Assembly: GCF_025753795.1 (NCBI RefSeq)
Contig: NZ_JAOWPS010000005.1
Span: 612,094 to 676,093 of the forward strand
Length of the DNA stretch: 64,000 nucleotides
From: Mesorhizobium sp. YC-39
Lineage (GTDB): Bacteria; Pseudomonadota; Alphaproteobacteria; Rhizobiales; Rhizobiaceae
Direction of reading: 5' to 3'
This document shows, in pieces, positions 15,715-24,871 of the stretch. The translations under genes were made by a program, and so were the position numbers. Under the pieces are notes generated by a model, which did not search any database, was not told the origin of the DNA, and worked only from the letters and a program-made list of their open reading frames with translations. Each line of letters opens with the position of its first letter. Within the stretch, counting starts at the first letter, position 1.

Positions 15715-17526
15715 ATGGCTGAACGGAACTACACCCGTCAGCTCGCAACAATCATTTCTATCGATGCTGTCGGATTCTCGCGGCTGATGGGTCTTGACGA
15801 TGAATCGGCTGTTGCCGCGTTCGAGGAACGGCGCGACATCATCGCCGACAGTTGCAGCACCTTTGGCGGCCGCACCTTCGGCGATGCCGGCGACAGCATC
15901 ATGGCCGAATTCGGCAATCCGATCGAGGCGTTGCGTGCGGCGTTCGATTTTCAGGGCCGCATCGTCACGCTCAATTCATCGGTAGACGAAGCCATGCGCA
16001 TGCCCTTTCGCGTCGGCATCAACACCGGTGACGTCATCGTTCGCGACGGCCGGCTCTACGGTGACGACGTCAATATCGCCGCCAGGATCCAGGAGTTCGC
16101 ACCGCACGACGGTCTCGCCGTGTCGGAAACGACCTGGCACCACGTGAAGGACAAGACCGCGGCCGAGTTCATCGATCTTGGCGAATTCATGCTGAAGAAC
16201 ATCGCGCTGCCGGTGCGCGTTCTGATCGCGGGGCGCATCAGCAACGGGTCGTCGCCCGCGGCATTCGTTGCGGCCATGCCTCCGGTCAATGGTCAGCAGA
16301 AGCTGTCGCCCAAAGGTCCGCCCGCGATCGCGGTGCTGCCGTTCCAGGGCGATGGAGGCGAGCGCGACGTTGGCTACATGGCGGACGGCATCGCCGAAGA
16401 CATCATCTACGGCCTTTCAAACACCAGATGGCTCTCGGTGATCGCCAAGAGCTCCAGTTTCCAGTTCCGCGATGACACTCTGGGGACGCGGGTAATCGGC
16501 AATGCCCTTGGTGCGCGCTATATCGTCAGCGGCACGCTGATGCGCAATGGCGGACAGATCCGTTTGAACACGTCGCTTGCCGACGTCTCAAACGGGCGAT
16601 TGGTGTGGTCTCAGCGCTTCGATCGCGACCTGGTCGACATCTTCGGTCTGCGCGACCAGATCGGCGCGGAGATCGTCTCGATTCTCGACAAGGAGGTCGA
16701 CCGGGCAGAGCAGGTACGCACCTTCCAGGTGCCGTGGGAAAGCCTGGAAACCTGGCAATTGGTGAGACGCGGCCGCTGGCACATGAACCGGCGCACGCGC
16801 GGCGACACTGAAATCGCCCTGGACTTCTTCGAAAAGGCTTACCGGGAGGATCCCAATTCGAGTGCCGTGCTGAACGAACTGGCGTGGTGGTATTTCTGGC
16901 GGGCCTGGCTGCGCTTCGGCGACAATGACGATCTAAACAAGGTCGAGCAATATGCGCGCAAGGCCCTGCTGATGGACAGCCTGGATGCACGCCCGCATGC
17001 CCATCTTGGCGTCATCGACATCATGCGGGGAAAGCCGCGGGCCGCGGTCGAGCACCTGGAGGAAGCGATCCACATCAATCCGAGCTTTGCCTTCGCGCGC
17101 TCGGCCATGGGCAGTGCCCGCCTTCTGCTCGGCGATGCCGTCGGCGCAATACCGTTCTTTCTCGATACCGAGCGACTGAGCCCCTTCGACCTCTATCGGT
17201 TCCACAATCTGGGGGAACTGGCGGCAGCCTACAGCTTTGTCCAGGACTGGCCGTCGGTGATCGCCACCGCTGACCGCTCACTCAACCTGTCGCCGGGCTA
17301 TTTCTACGCCAGGTTCCTGAAGATCGGCGCCTTGATGCGCAGCGGCCGCGAGGAGGAGGCCAGGCGGGAAATGGCCGTTTTCGCAACCAGGCATCCGGAT
17401 TTCTCGGAGCAGCGGGTCCGCTGGATACCTTTCGCCGACAGGGCGGCGAATGAATTCCTCATCGGCAATTTCGAAATGGCCAGAAGCAGCAACATGATCG
17501 AGGCCGCCGAACACCAGCGACTGTGA
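15715..17526 (+). CDS. Class III nucleotidyl cyclase with TolB-like and TPR regions
   Basis: The 603-residue protein starts with a CHD cyclase domain (about 8-170). Visible are the first metal aspartate (ISIDAVGFS, Asp17), AGDSIMAEF with the second, and VNIAARI with the transition-state Asn and Arg. A TolB/FlgO-like segment follows (AIAVLPFQGDGGERDVGYMADGIAEDI, about 200-340), then TPR-like helices to the end. It has no signal peptide or clear membrane segment. The Lys usually found in KxxGD is not present (sequence GDAGD), so ATP versus GTP use, or activity, is uncertain. It lies 82 bases upstream of the P450-DyP gene. Confidence 0.85.
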   Translation: MAERNYTRQLATIISIDAVGFSRLMGLDDESAVAAFEERRDIIADSCSTFGGRTFGDAGDSIMAEFGNPIEALRAAFDFQGRIVTLNSSVDEAMRMPFRVGINTGDVIVRDGRLYGDDVNIAARIQEFAPHDGLAVSETTWHHVKDKTAAEFIDLGEFMLKNIALPVRVLIAGRISNGSSPAAFVAAMPPVNGQQKLSPKGPPAIAVLPFQGDGGERDVGYMADGIAEDIIYGLSNTRWLSVIAKSSSFQFRDDTLGTRVIGNALGARYIVSGTLMRNGGQIRLNTSLADVSNGRLVWSQRFDRDLVDIFGLRDQIGAEIVSILDKEVDRAEQVRTFQVPWESLETWQLVRRGRWHMNRRTRGDTEIALDFFEKAYREDPNSSAVLNELAWWYFWRAWLRFGDNDDLNKVEQYARKALLMDSLDARPHAHLGVIDIMRGKPRAAVEHLEEAIHINPSFAFARSAMGSARLLLGDAVGAIPFFLDTERLSPFDLYRFHNLGELAAAYSFVQDWPSVIATADRSLNLSPGYFYARFLKIGALMRSGREEEARREMAVFATRHPDFSEQRVRWIPFADRAANEFLIGNFEMARSSNMIEAAEHQRL

Positions 17527-17608
17527 GGAAATTCACATACGCGCAACTGCTGCGAACCTAGGCCAGAATAGCCGGTATCGCAAAATTTTGAACAGCCGGG
17601 GGGCTTGA

Positions 17609-20600
17609 GTGCGCATGTTCAGGATCAAGTATTTCGATGCCGTCCACGAGGCCCAGGAACGCCAGCGTCCGCTGCCGGAAATGCCGCCATTTGACCTCGG
17701 GCGACTGCGCTCCAAGGGTCTTGCGGCGCGCATAATAGGCTACCTCTCCAATGACCCTCGCTGGGCGCTGGCGCTGCTGCGCCGGTTCTGGCCGAACCTT
17801 GCCTTCGGCAATTTCCTGCTCGTCACCAGGAACGCCGACGTTCGCGACATATTGGAGCGCGGTGACGAATTCCAGACCCCTTATGGACCCGAGATGACCG
17901 AACTGGCCCGCGGGTCGAACTTCATCCTCGGCATGCAGGACGGCGCCGACTATCGCCGCATGAAGTCGTCGGTGCTCAGCGCTTTCCCGCCGGCCGAGGT
18001 CGAGGCCGCCGTCAGGCCGATTGCCGCACGCCATTCCATGGAGATCATGACCCGCGCCAGTCCTGGCTTCGATGCCATTTCCGGGCTGATGAAGATCGTG
18101 CCGGTGCACATCTGCCGTGACTATTTCGGTCTCGAGATCGACGACGAATCCGAATTCGCCGACTGGGCAATAGCCTTGAGCGCGCTGTTCTTTTCCGATC
18201 CGCTGGCAAAGCCGGTCACGCGCGAGCTTGCCGTGGTCGCCGGCGACCGGCTGATCAAGGTCATAGACCGCTCCATCGACGCGATCAGGCAGAGCGGCGC
18301 GATGGCCGAGCAGCCGCTGCCAAGACTTGTCGCCCTTCTCGATCAAGGCAAGCTGTCGCTGCCCGACATCCATTCGATCATGCTCGGCATGATTACCGGC
18401 TTTGTTCCAACCAATGTGCTGGCCGGCGGCAATTGCCTCGACGTGATCCTGTCCCGGCCCGACGCACGGCGGGCCATCGATGCGGCACTCGCTGCGGACG
18501 ACACCGGCAAGCTTGATCGGGCAATCCTTGAGGCCATGCGCTTCAAGCCGATCTGGATCGGTCCGTGGCGCTATACGTCGCGCGACACCACGATCGCCAG
18601 GGGCACGCGCCGCGAGCGCCTGGTGAAGGCAGGAACGGTGGTCATGCCGGCAACGCTGTCGGCGATGTTCGACGCGGAAGCCGTGCAAAACCCGAACGCG
18701 TTCGACACCTCGCGCCCGCACCGCGACTACATGGTGTTCGGCCACGGTATTCATCTGTGCATTGGCGCCGAGATCGCCAGGGTCCAGATCGGCGAAAGCC
18801 TGCGCGCCCTGTTCCAGAAGCAGGGTGTACGCCGCGTGCGCGGCAGGGCCGGGCGCATGACCAGCATCGGCGCCTATCCGGAAAGCCTCAAGATCGACTT
18901 CGAGCGGCCAGCGCTTTGCCGCACCGTCGACCACTCGATGGTGACGGTGGTCTGCCCGATCACCCGGGCCGCGCCGCTGGACGCCATCCGCGACCGGGTC
19001 GCGGCGCTCGGAAATCCGGCCAATGAAGAGATCAGCACCGCGCTCGGCATTGCCGGCACCATTCATTTCACCAGCCTGGCCGTTACCGGCACTGGCGAGA
19101 CCGATGACGCGTCCGGTCTGGAGAAGGGCGCCCTGGTTCTCGAAGTCTCCGGCGACGGCAGCAGCGACGAGGTCATCGACGCCATCTCGCAGGCCATCGG
19201 CCACCGGTTGCTGCCGATTCTCGAAGACGTCTGCGGCTTGCCCGAGGGCAGCTCGCTGAACGACTTCCTGCGCAAGCACAATGTCGAGATATCGCCGTCT
19301 TTCGGCAGCAATGCCGGACTGGTGTTTTCCGGCACGCCGGGACATTCGGTCCGCCGTATCCTGGCCGAAGCCGAGCTCGCCGATACCATTCGCGAGATCG
19401 TCGAACAGCCGCGCTATGGCAGTGGCGACGCTGCCGCAGTGCTCACCGAGACCCGCCGGCATGTCCAGTCGCTCGGCAGGTTCGACTGGGCGTTCCAGCC
19501 AGCCGAAAGCCTGCTCGAAAGGCCGCCGGGAAAATGGTGGCAGGCCATAACGACGACGCTGCTGGCGCCGGCCGTGCTCATCACCGTCGCGCTGATCGTG
19601 CTTGCCTGTTGGCGCATGACCTATGTGCTGGTGTTCGGCAACCCTGCCGGCCTCAATTTCCCCAACCTCGCCATTGCCGGCACGGCGCTTCTGTTGGCCG
19701 TGCTCGGCCTGCTGGCGATAGCGATCGCGGTGATCGGCCTGTGCTTCATCGCCCTGCGGCGTATCGAAGACATCGATCGCCCTCACAACACGCCTGTCGA
19801 TCTCGATGCGCTGGACAAGATCATCGTCCATGAGGACCGCACCGCCCAGAACCATTTGACGGCGATTTCGACGATGAAGGTCGGAATGTTGCGGCGGCTT
19901 GCGCTCAGGCTTTCCTTCTACCTGATCTCGATCTCGGCGCAAAAGGTGTTCAAGCCGGGCTTCCTTGCCACCATCAACACCATCCATTTCGCCCGCTGGG
20001 TGCTGCTGCCGGGCACCAACAGGCTGATGTTCCTTTCCAACTATGGCGGCAGTTGGGAGAGCTATCTCGAGGATTTCATCGCCAAGGCCGCGTCCGGGCT
20101 TACCGGCGTATGGAGCAACACCGAAGGTTATCCGCGCACGCGCTGGCTCTTCCTCGACGGTGCGCGCGACGGCGATCGCTTCAAGCGCTGGGCACGGCGC
20201 CAGCAGGTACCGACGCTGTTCTGGTATTCGGCCTATCCGGCCCTCAACACGATCCGCATCCGCACCAACTCCAGGATCCGACGAGGGTTGGCGACCGCCA
20301 CGGATAGCCAAGCGCGCGACTGGCTGAGCCTGTTTGGGTCATTGCCGCGTCCGGTGGGCCCAAAAACCGCCGTCCAAAAGACTGCCTCGTTGCTGGCGGA
20401 CATAAGTTCCGCGTTTCCCGCGCCGCTCGAACAACAGCTGGAAACCGGTGAGATCCAATCCATATTCTTCGGCCCATTTGGATCATTGGGCCATGCCCAT
20501 ATGCTGGCGATAGCCGTGCCGGATACACTTTCCCGGATCAGGCGCAAGGCGTGGCTGGAGTTCATCGTCGCACAAACGAGCTTCGGCGATGGCGCGCCGA

Positions 20601-21868
20601 AAGAGCGCGCCATGACGGTGGCGTTCGGCCCCGACGGTCTTCGCCGACTGGGCCTGGAGGGCGGCGTCGACGACGATCCGCTGGGTACTTTTCCGGTCGC
20701 CTTTCGCCATGGCATGGGCAATCCCGAGCGCAGCCGCATCCTCGACGATGTCGGTGAAAGCGTGCCCGACAAATGGCGGTGGGGCTCGCCACGGAAACCG
20801 GCGGATGTGGTCATCGTCTGCTATGCTGAAAGCGCGGAGATGCTGGCGGCCGAGATCGCCGCCCTGAAGCGAAAGACAACGGGCGCGGGGATGAAACTCG
20901 TCGCGGAACTGCCGCTTGCGGTGAAGCGCGAGGGCAAGCGCGCGGTGGAGCATTTCGGCTTCGTCGATGGTGTTTCGCAGCCGATCGTCAGGGGCACGGC
21001 GCGCGCCAATGCCGGCGCGGCATCGATGCATCTGGTGGCGCCGGGCGAGTTCCTGTTCGGTTATCGCGACGAGCACGGCTTCTATCCGGCCTCGCCGTCC
21101 GTCCGGGCCTCGCAGGACCGGTCCGGCATCCTGTCGGCGGTGCGCCGCAACCGGCAGATCGCAGGCCAGCCACCGCCGCCGCACGATTTCGGCCGCAACG
21201 GCTCCTTTCTTGTCGTGCGCCAGTTCGAGCAGCACGTCGACATATTCGACGATTACTGCAAGGCCGCAGCCATGCAGGCGGCAAGCGAAACCGGCAACCC
21301 CGCCATCACGCCGCGCTGGGTCGCCGCCAAGATGCTTGGCCGCTGGCCGGACGGCAGCTCGCTGGTGCGCAATCCCGACGGCCGCCCCGGCCGCCCGGCT
21401 GACAATGATTTCGCCTTTGGCGCCGAGGACCCTCAGGGACAACGCTGCCCGCTTGGCGCCCATGTCCGACGGTCGAACCCCCGCGATTCGCTGGGCGAAG
21501 ACCGCGAGACGCAGATCAGGATCGGCAAGCGCCACCGCATCATCCGAGTCGGCCGCACCTATATGAGGCAGGACAAGAAAGGCGGAAAGGTCGAGAAGGG
21601 CCTGCTCTTCATGTGCCTCAACGCCGACATCGAGCGTCAGTACGAATTCATCCAGCAAACCTGGGTCTCATCCACTTCGTTCCAGGGGCTGGTCGCCGAA
21701 AAGGATCCGACCATCGGCTCGCGCGACGGCAGCGGCAGGTTCACCATCCCGTCCTGGGAGGGCGTCACCGTGCTGAAGGGCATGCCGCAATTCGTCACCA
21801 CAAGGGGAGGGGGTTACTTCTTCATGCCGGGCAAGTCGTCGCTGCGCTATCTGATTTCGCGACTCTGA
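17609..21868 (+). CDS. Cytochrome P450 - membrane hairpin - DyP-type peroxidase fusion
   Basis: This single frame encodes 1419 residues. Residues 1-430 are a P450: ExxR as EAMR (308-311) and the heme loop FGHGIHLCIG with Cys384. The I-helix reads GFVPTN (264-269), so the usual acidic residue before Thr is absent. Residues 431-640 form an unrecognised domain. Two hydrophobic segments follow (about 651-668 and 687-715), then an unrecognised domain with LFLSNYGGSWESYLEDFI. The C-terminal part (about 960-1419) is a DyP peroxidase with GFVDG (Asp1120) and the proximal His1285 in GAHVRRSNPRD. Both heme sites look intact. No stop or frameshift breaks it. The start is GTG 17609 or ATG 17615 after a run of six G. 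Substrate unknown. Confidence 0.88.
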   Translation: MRMFRIKYFDAVHEAQERQRPLPEMPPFDLGRLRSKGLAARIIGYLSNDPRWALALLRRFWPNLAFGNFLLVTRNADVRDILERGDEFQTPYGPEMTELARGSNFILGMQDGADYRRMKSSVLSAFPPAEVEAAVRPIAARHSMEIMTRASPGFDAISGLMKIVPVHICRDYFGLEIDDESEFADWAIALSALFFSDPLAKPVTRELAVVAGDRLIKVIDRSIDAIRQSGAMAEQPLPRLVALLDQGKLSLPDIHSIMLGMITGFVPTNVLAGGNCLDVILSRPDARRAIDAALAADDTGKLDRAILEAMRFKPIWIGPWRYTSRDTTIARGTRRERLVKAGTVVMPATLSAMFDAEAVQNPNAFDTSRPHRDYMVFGHGIHLCIGAEIARVQIGESLRALFQKQGVRRVRGRAGRMTSIGAYPESLKIDFERPALCRTVDHSMVTVVCPITRAAPLDAIRDRVAALGNPANEEISTALGIAGTIHFTSLAVTGTGETDDASGLEKGALVLEVSGDGSSDEVIDAISQAIGHRLLPILEDVCGLPEGSSLNDFLRKHNVEISPSFGSNAGLVFSGTPGHSVRRILAEAELADTIREIVEQPRYGSGDAAAVLTETRRHVQSLGRFDWAFQPAESLLERPPGKWWQAITTTLLAPAVLITVALIVLACWRMTYVLVFGNPAGLNFPNLAIAGTALLLAVLGLLAIAIAVIGLCFIALRRIEDIDRPHNTPVDLDALDKIIVHEDRTAQNHLTAISTMKVGMLRRLALRLSFYLISISAQKVFKPGFLATINTIHFARWVLLPGTNRLMFLSNYGGSWESYLEDFIAKAASGLTGVWSNTEGYPRTRWLFLDGARDGDRFKRWARRQQVPTLFWYSAYPALNTIRIRTNSRIRRGLATATDSQARDWLSLFGSLPRPVGPKTAVQKTASLLADISSAFPAPLEQQLETGEIQSIFFGPFGSLGHAHMLAIAVPDTLSRIRRKAWLEFIVAQTSFGDGAPKERAMTVAFGPDGLRRLGLEGGVDDDPLGTFPVAFRHGMGNPERSRILDDVGESVPDKWRWGSPRKPADVVIVCYAESAEMLAAEIAALKRKTTGAGMKLVAELPLAVKREGKRAVEHFGFVDGVSQPIVRGTARANAGAASMHLVAPGEFLFGYRDEHGFYPASPSVRASQDRSGILSAVRRNRQIAGQPPPPHDFGRNGSFLVVRQFEQHVDIFDDYCKAAAMQAASETGNPAITPRWVAAKMLGRWPDGSSLVRNPDGRPGRPADNDFAFGAEDPQGQRCPLGAHVRRSNPRDSLGEDRETQIRIGKRHRIIRVGRTYMRQDKKGGKVEKGLLFMCLNADIERQYEFIQQTWVSSTSFQGLVAEKDPTIGSRDGSGRFTIPSWEGVTVLKGMPQFVTTRGGGYFFMPGKSSLRYLISRL

Positions 21869-21914
21869 TTCGGGACGCATCCCCGAATCGGATTCGAGGA
21901 CGCATCCCCGAATC
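21867..21914. terminator. Two tandem near-identical hairpins between convergent genes
   Basis: The units 21867-21889 and 21891-21914 each pair GATTCGGG or GATTCGAGG with CCCCGAATC around the loop ACGCAT. The first begins at the stop of the P450-DyP gene. There is no U run; they may be a bidirectional terminator or a small duplicated repeat. Confidence 0.55.
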
Positions 21915-21921
21915 GCCGTAT

Positions 21922-22683
21922 TCAGTCGTCGTCTTGCGAATCGGCGATACGACTGAGCGCCCTGGCGTCGGTGATGCGCAGGCCGCCGCGCTTGATGGCG
22001 ATGATCTGCCGGCTGCGCCAGTCGTTGAGCGTCTTGTTGACCGACTCGCGCGTGGCGCCAAGGAACTCGCCCAGTTCGGACTGCGAGATCGGTATCCAGC
22101 CTGCGCCGTCGGCTATGACGCCGCCCAGAAAGACCAGTCGTTTTGCCAGCCTCGCCTCGATGCCGAAAAAGGCCTGATCGCCGAGCTCGCCGCTGATCCA
22201 GCGCAGCCGCGCGCACAAAAGTTCGATCATGGCGCGCGCCAGGGATGGGTTTTTCTCAATCCGATCAAATAGTTGTGTTCGGCTGATCGAAACCAGCTCG
22301 CAGGCAGTTAGACAGATCGCGGTGGCCGTGCGTGGGCGTCCGTCAAGTGCCCCGATCTCTCCGACCAGGCTGCGCGACAGCTCAATATTGGCCACCAGCT
22401 TCTGGCCGCCAGGCGAATAGATCGAGATCTCCACCGTGCCCTTCATCACACCGTAGATGCGGTCGGCGGCATCTTCCTGGACGAACAAATGCTGGCCGGC
22501 GGCGTAGCGTTCGAGCTTGCAACCGCTGAACAGCAGATCGAACTGGCGCGGGTCGATACGCGCAAGGCGCGGCAGATCATCTCTGTCGTTCGCGCCGGCG
22601 AAAGCCATGTCAGTGCCCCAATTTTCCCAACCGCTAAAGTTTACGGCAAGAGTGGACCGCGTCAAAGCCCGGTATTCATCCAT
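21922..22683 (-). CDS. Crp/Fnr-family transcriptional regulator
   Basis: The 253-residue protein has an N-terminal cyclic-nucleotide-binding domain with the cassette VGEIGALDGRPRTATA, in which the Arg-Thr pair that holds the cyclic phosphate is preserved. The C-terminal winged helix reads ISQSELGEFLGATRESVNKTLNDW. No Fnr-type cysteine cluster is seen. ATG 22683 has AAGGAG seven bases upstream and is preferred to longer or shorter starts. It is convergent with the P450-DyP gene and two genes from a nucleotidyl cyclase. Confidence 0.92.
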   Translation of the reverse strand: MDEYRALTRSTLAVNFSGWENWGTDMAFAGANDRDDLPRLARIDPRQFDLLFSGCKLERYAAGQHLFVQEDAADRIYGVMKGTVEISIYSPGGQKLVANIELSRSLVGEIGALDGRPRTATAICLTACELVSISRTQLFDRIEKNPSLARAMIELLCARLRWISGELGDQAFFGIEARLAKRLVFLGGVIADGAGWIPISQSELGEFLGATRESVNKTLNDWRSRQIIAIKRGGLRITDARALSRIADSQDDD

Positions 22684-23103
22684 GTCACGGCTCCTTCGAA
22701 AGGCAAGGGATCGGACACCGTACCGTCCGGTATCCGACCCGCCTGCGTTGAAGGCCGCCTGCACGCGCGGTGGGAGGAACCGAACGCGCAGACGGCAACT
22801 GTGAAATGCCTAGGTGATCAAAAACCCGGCCAAAAATCCCCGCCTTGGGCCGGTTGCTTTCCGGGCCACGAAATTTTGTTCGGCACGGCCAATCCAAACG
22901 CCAGCCGACCCCGGAGCTACGTTCGCGCGAAAACTGGCGACGGTATGTGAAGAGCGTTACACAGCCCATGTGCAGCAGACCATGCCGCGCCGGCTGGCGT
23001 TCACACGGATGCAGGCACCAACCGAAGCCCTATCGGCCTGCTGTCAGCAAAATTCGGTGAATGTCGTGAAAAACCGGTCATCCAACCTGTTCTGGAGGTT
23101 AGA
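22684..23103. other. 420-base gap upstream of the Crp/Fnr gene, with one inverted repeat
   Basis: An inverted repeat TCGGACACCG / CGGTATCCGA (22711-22720 and 22728-22737) sits 28 bases before the regulator's start codon and could be an autoregulatory site or leader hairpin. It does not match the CRP half-site TGTGA. An open frame on the minus strand (22685-22969) has no recognisable product and is not called. Confidence 0.4.
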
Positions 23104-23178
23104 TGGTGGGCGATGCAGGGATTGAACCTGCGACCCCACCCGTGTGAAGGGTGTGCTCTCCCGCTGAGCTAATCGCCC
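23104..23178 (-). tRNA. tRNA-Val (anticodon CAC)
   Basis: The minus strand folds as a complete cloverleaf: acceptor GGGCGAT with ATCGCCC, D-arm TTAGCTCAGCGGGAGAGCA, anticodon stem CACCC/GGGTG with loop TTCACAC (anticodon CAC, codon GUG), and T-loop GGTTCAATCCC. Discriminator A and an encoded CCA follow at 23107-23104. Confidence 0.97.
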
Positions 23179-23304
23179 GCTCGTTGCCTGAAGGCCAAGC
23201 GCGCCGCGATATAAGGGAGGCCGGCCCGCGAAGTCAAGGTAATGTCCGGCGTTCCAGTGAAGAGCGAGTGCAACCCACAGGGGGGCGCCCGGCCGCCTTC
23301 GCGA

Positions 23305-23988
23305 TCAGTGTGCCGCAGCTGTAATCAGCCGTTCCGCCAGGTCGAGCGTCAACGCGTCGAAATGCGAGATCACCGCCGACGGTTCGAATTCGCGCACATG
23401 ACGATCGGTGTAGCCGAAATCGACCGCCACCACCGGAATACCGGCGGCTTTCGCCGTATCGATATCGGTCTGCGAATCACCGACCATCAGCGCCCGGTGC
23501 GGGTTGCCGCCGGCGAGCGCGATGGTCTGTGTGAGATGGCGCGGGTCGGGCTTGCGGAAGGCGAACGTGTCCTGGCCGCAGATCGCGGCGAAATGTCTTG
23601 CCAGGCCGAGCGCCTCGATCAGCGCCACCGAGTTGGCCTCGTATTTGTTGGTGCAGATGGCCAGGAGATAGCCGGCGTTCTCGAAGCGGGCGATCGCCTC
23701 GAGAACGCCGGGGTAGGGGCGCGACTTGCCGGGGATGTTGTCGGTGTAGTGATCGAGGAACAGCCTTAGCAACCGGTCATGCTCGTCGACAGCGAGCGAT
23801 CTTTGCTGCGCGGCATGGGCACGCTCGATCATCACCCGGCCGCCATGGCCGACGAAGCGCTTGAAACCGGCCTCGTCGACAGCCGCAAGTTCACTGGCGG
23901 CGAGGCTGTGGTTGAGGCTGTCGAGCAGATCCGGCGCCGTGTCGATCAGCGTCCCGTCGAGGTCGAACACGATGATCGGTCGAGTCAT
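23305..23988 (-). CDS. gph: Phosphoglycolate phosphatase
   Basis: A HAD-superfamily hydrolase of 227 residues, it dephosphorylates 2-phosphoglycolate. Motif I is FDLDGTLIDT near the N-terminus, motif II is AICTNK, the motif III lysine is in FRKPDPRHL, and motif IV is MVGDSQTDI. The ATG at 23988 gives a normal length; the longer open frame upstream runs antisense through rpiA. It is divergent from rpiA. Confidence 0.92.
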   Translation of the reverse strand: MTRPIIVFDLDGTLIDTAPDLLDSLNHSLAASELAAVDEAGFKRFVGHGGRVMIERAHAAQQRSLAVDEHDRLLRLFLDHYTDNIPGKSRPYPGVLEAIARFENAGYLLAICTNKYEANSVALIEALGLARHFAAICGQDTFAFRKPDPRHLTQTIALAGGNPHRALMVGDSQTDIDTAKAAGIPVVAVDFGYTDRHVREFEPSAVISHFDALTLDLAERLITAAAH

Positions 23989-24139
23989 GGCCTGTCCTGT
24001 GACGATTGCATTGCCGCAGGCGATACCTCCTGCGGTCCAATCAGGCAAGCCGGCTTTGGCCAGTCCACAGCCAAGGTCTTTGACCGGGCTGGCAAAAATG
24101 CTAGGAGCGCGCAAACAAAAACGGGGCACGACAAGCGCC

Positions 24140-24871
24140 ATGGATGCGAGGCAATTGAAGGTCGAGGCCGCGCGGGCGGCGCTTGCCCATGTGAGCGACG
24201 GCATGCGGCTCGGCATCGGCACCGGCACGACCGCCGAGGAGTTCGTGCGGCTGCTCGCCCAAAAGGTCGCCACCGGCCTTACAATCGTCGGCGTGCCGAC
24301 TTCGGAGCGCACCGCCATCCTCTGCCGCGAACTTGGCGTGCCGCTGTCGGACCTGGAGGAAACGCCCGAACTCGACCTCACCATCGATGGCGCCGACGAG
24401 GTCGACCCGGCGCTGACATTGATCAAGGGCGGCGGCGGCGCGCTGCTGCGTGAGAAGATCGTCGCGGCGGCCTCCGCACGCATGATCGTCATCGCCGATC
24501 GCTCGAAAATGGTCGCGACGCTCGGCCATTTTCCACTGCCCATCGAAGTCAACAAATTCGGCCTGCGGGCCACGGAAATCGCGATCGGCGCGGCGGCCGC
24601 AGAGCTCGGCCTTGCCGGTCCTGTCACATTGAGGATGACGGGGAGCCAGCCTTTTGTTACAGACGGCGGCCATTTTATCCTCGATGCATCTTTTGGCCGC
24701 ATTCCGGATACAAGAGCGCTTTCGAATGCTCTCCACGCCATTCCAGGCGTGGTCGAGCATGGTCTTTTCATCGGGCTGGCATCAGCGGCCATCATCGCCG
24801 GCGGCGACGGCATCCAAACCGTCCATGCCGCCCGAAAACCAGGGAGTTCTACCGATCATGATGTTGCATAA
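24140..24871 (+). CDS. rpiA: Ribose-5-phosphate isomerase A
   Basis: The 243-residue enzyme interconverts ribose 5-phosphate and ribulose 5-phosphate. Family signatures are GIGTGTTAEEFV, the phosphate-binding and catalytic stretch DLTIDGADEVDPALTLIKGGGGALLREK, and the C-terminal GLFIGLASAAI. ATG 24140 was chosen over an upstream in-frame extension that has no family match. Its stop overlaps the start of the next gene by 14 bases. Confidence 0.96.
   Translation: MDARQLKVEAARAALAHVSDGMRLGIGTGTTAEEFVRLLAQKVATGLTIVGVPTSERTAILCRELGVPLSDLEETPELDLTIDGADEVDPALTLIKGGGGALLREKIVAAASARMIVIADRSKMVATLGHFPLPIEVNKFGLRATEIAIGAAAAELGLAGPVTLRMTGSQPFVTDGGHFILDASFGRIPDTRALSNALHAIPGVVEHGLFIGLASAAIIAGGDGIQTVHAARKPGSSTDHDVA

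Noticed and set aside
15438..15716. Overlapping short frames on both strands before the cyclase gene
   Set aside because: Neither has a ribosome-binding site or recognisable product.
17558..20311. Very long open frame on the minus strand opposite the P450-DyP gene
   Set aside because: It is rich in Arg, Asp and His low-information sequence, has no domain pattern, and mirrors a strongly coding plus strand in GC-rich DNA.
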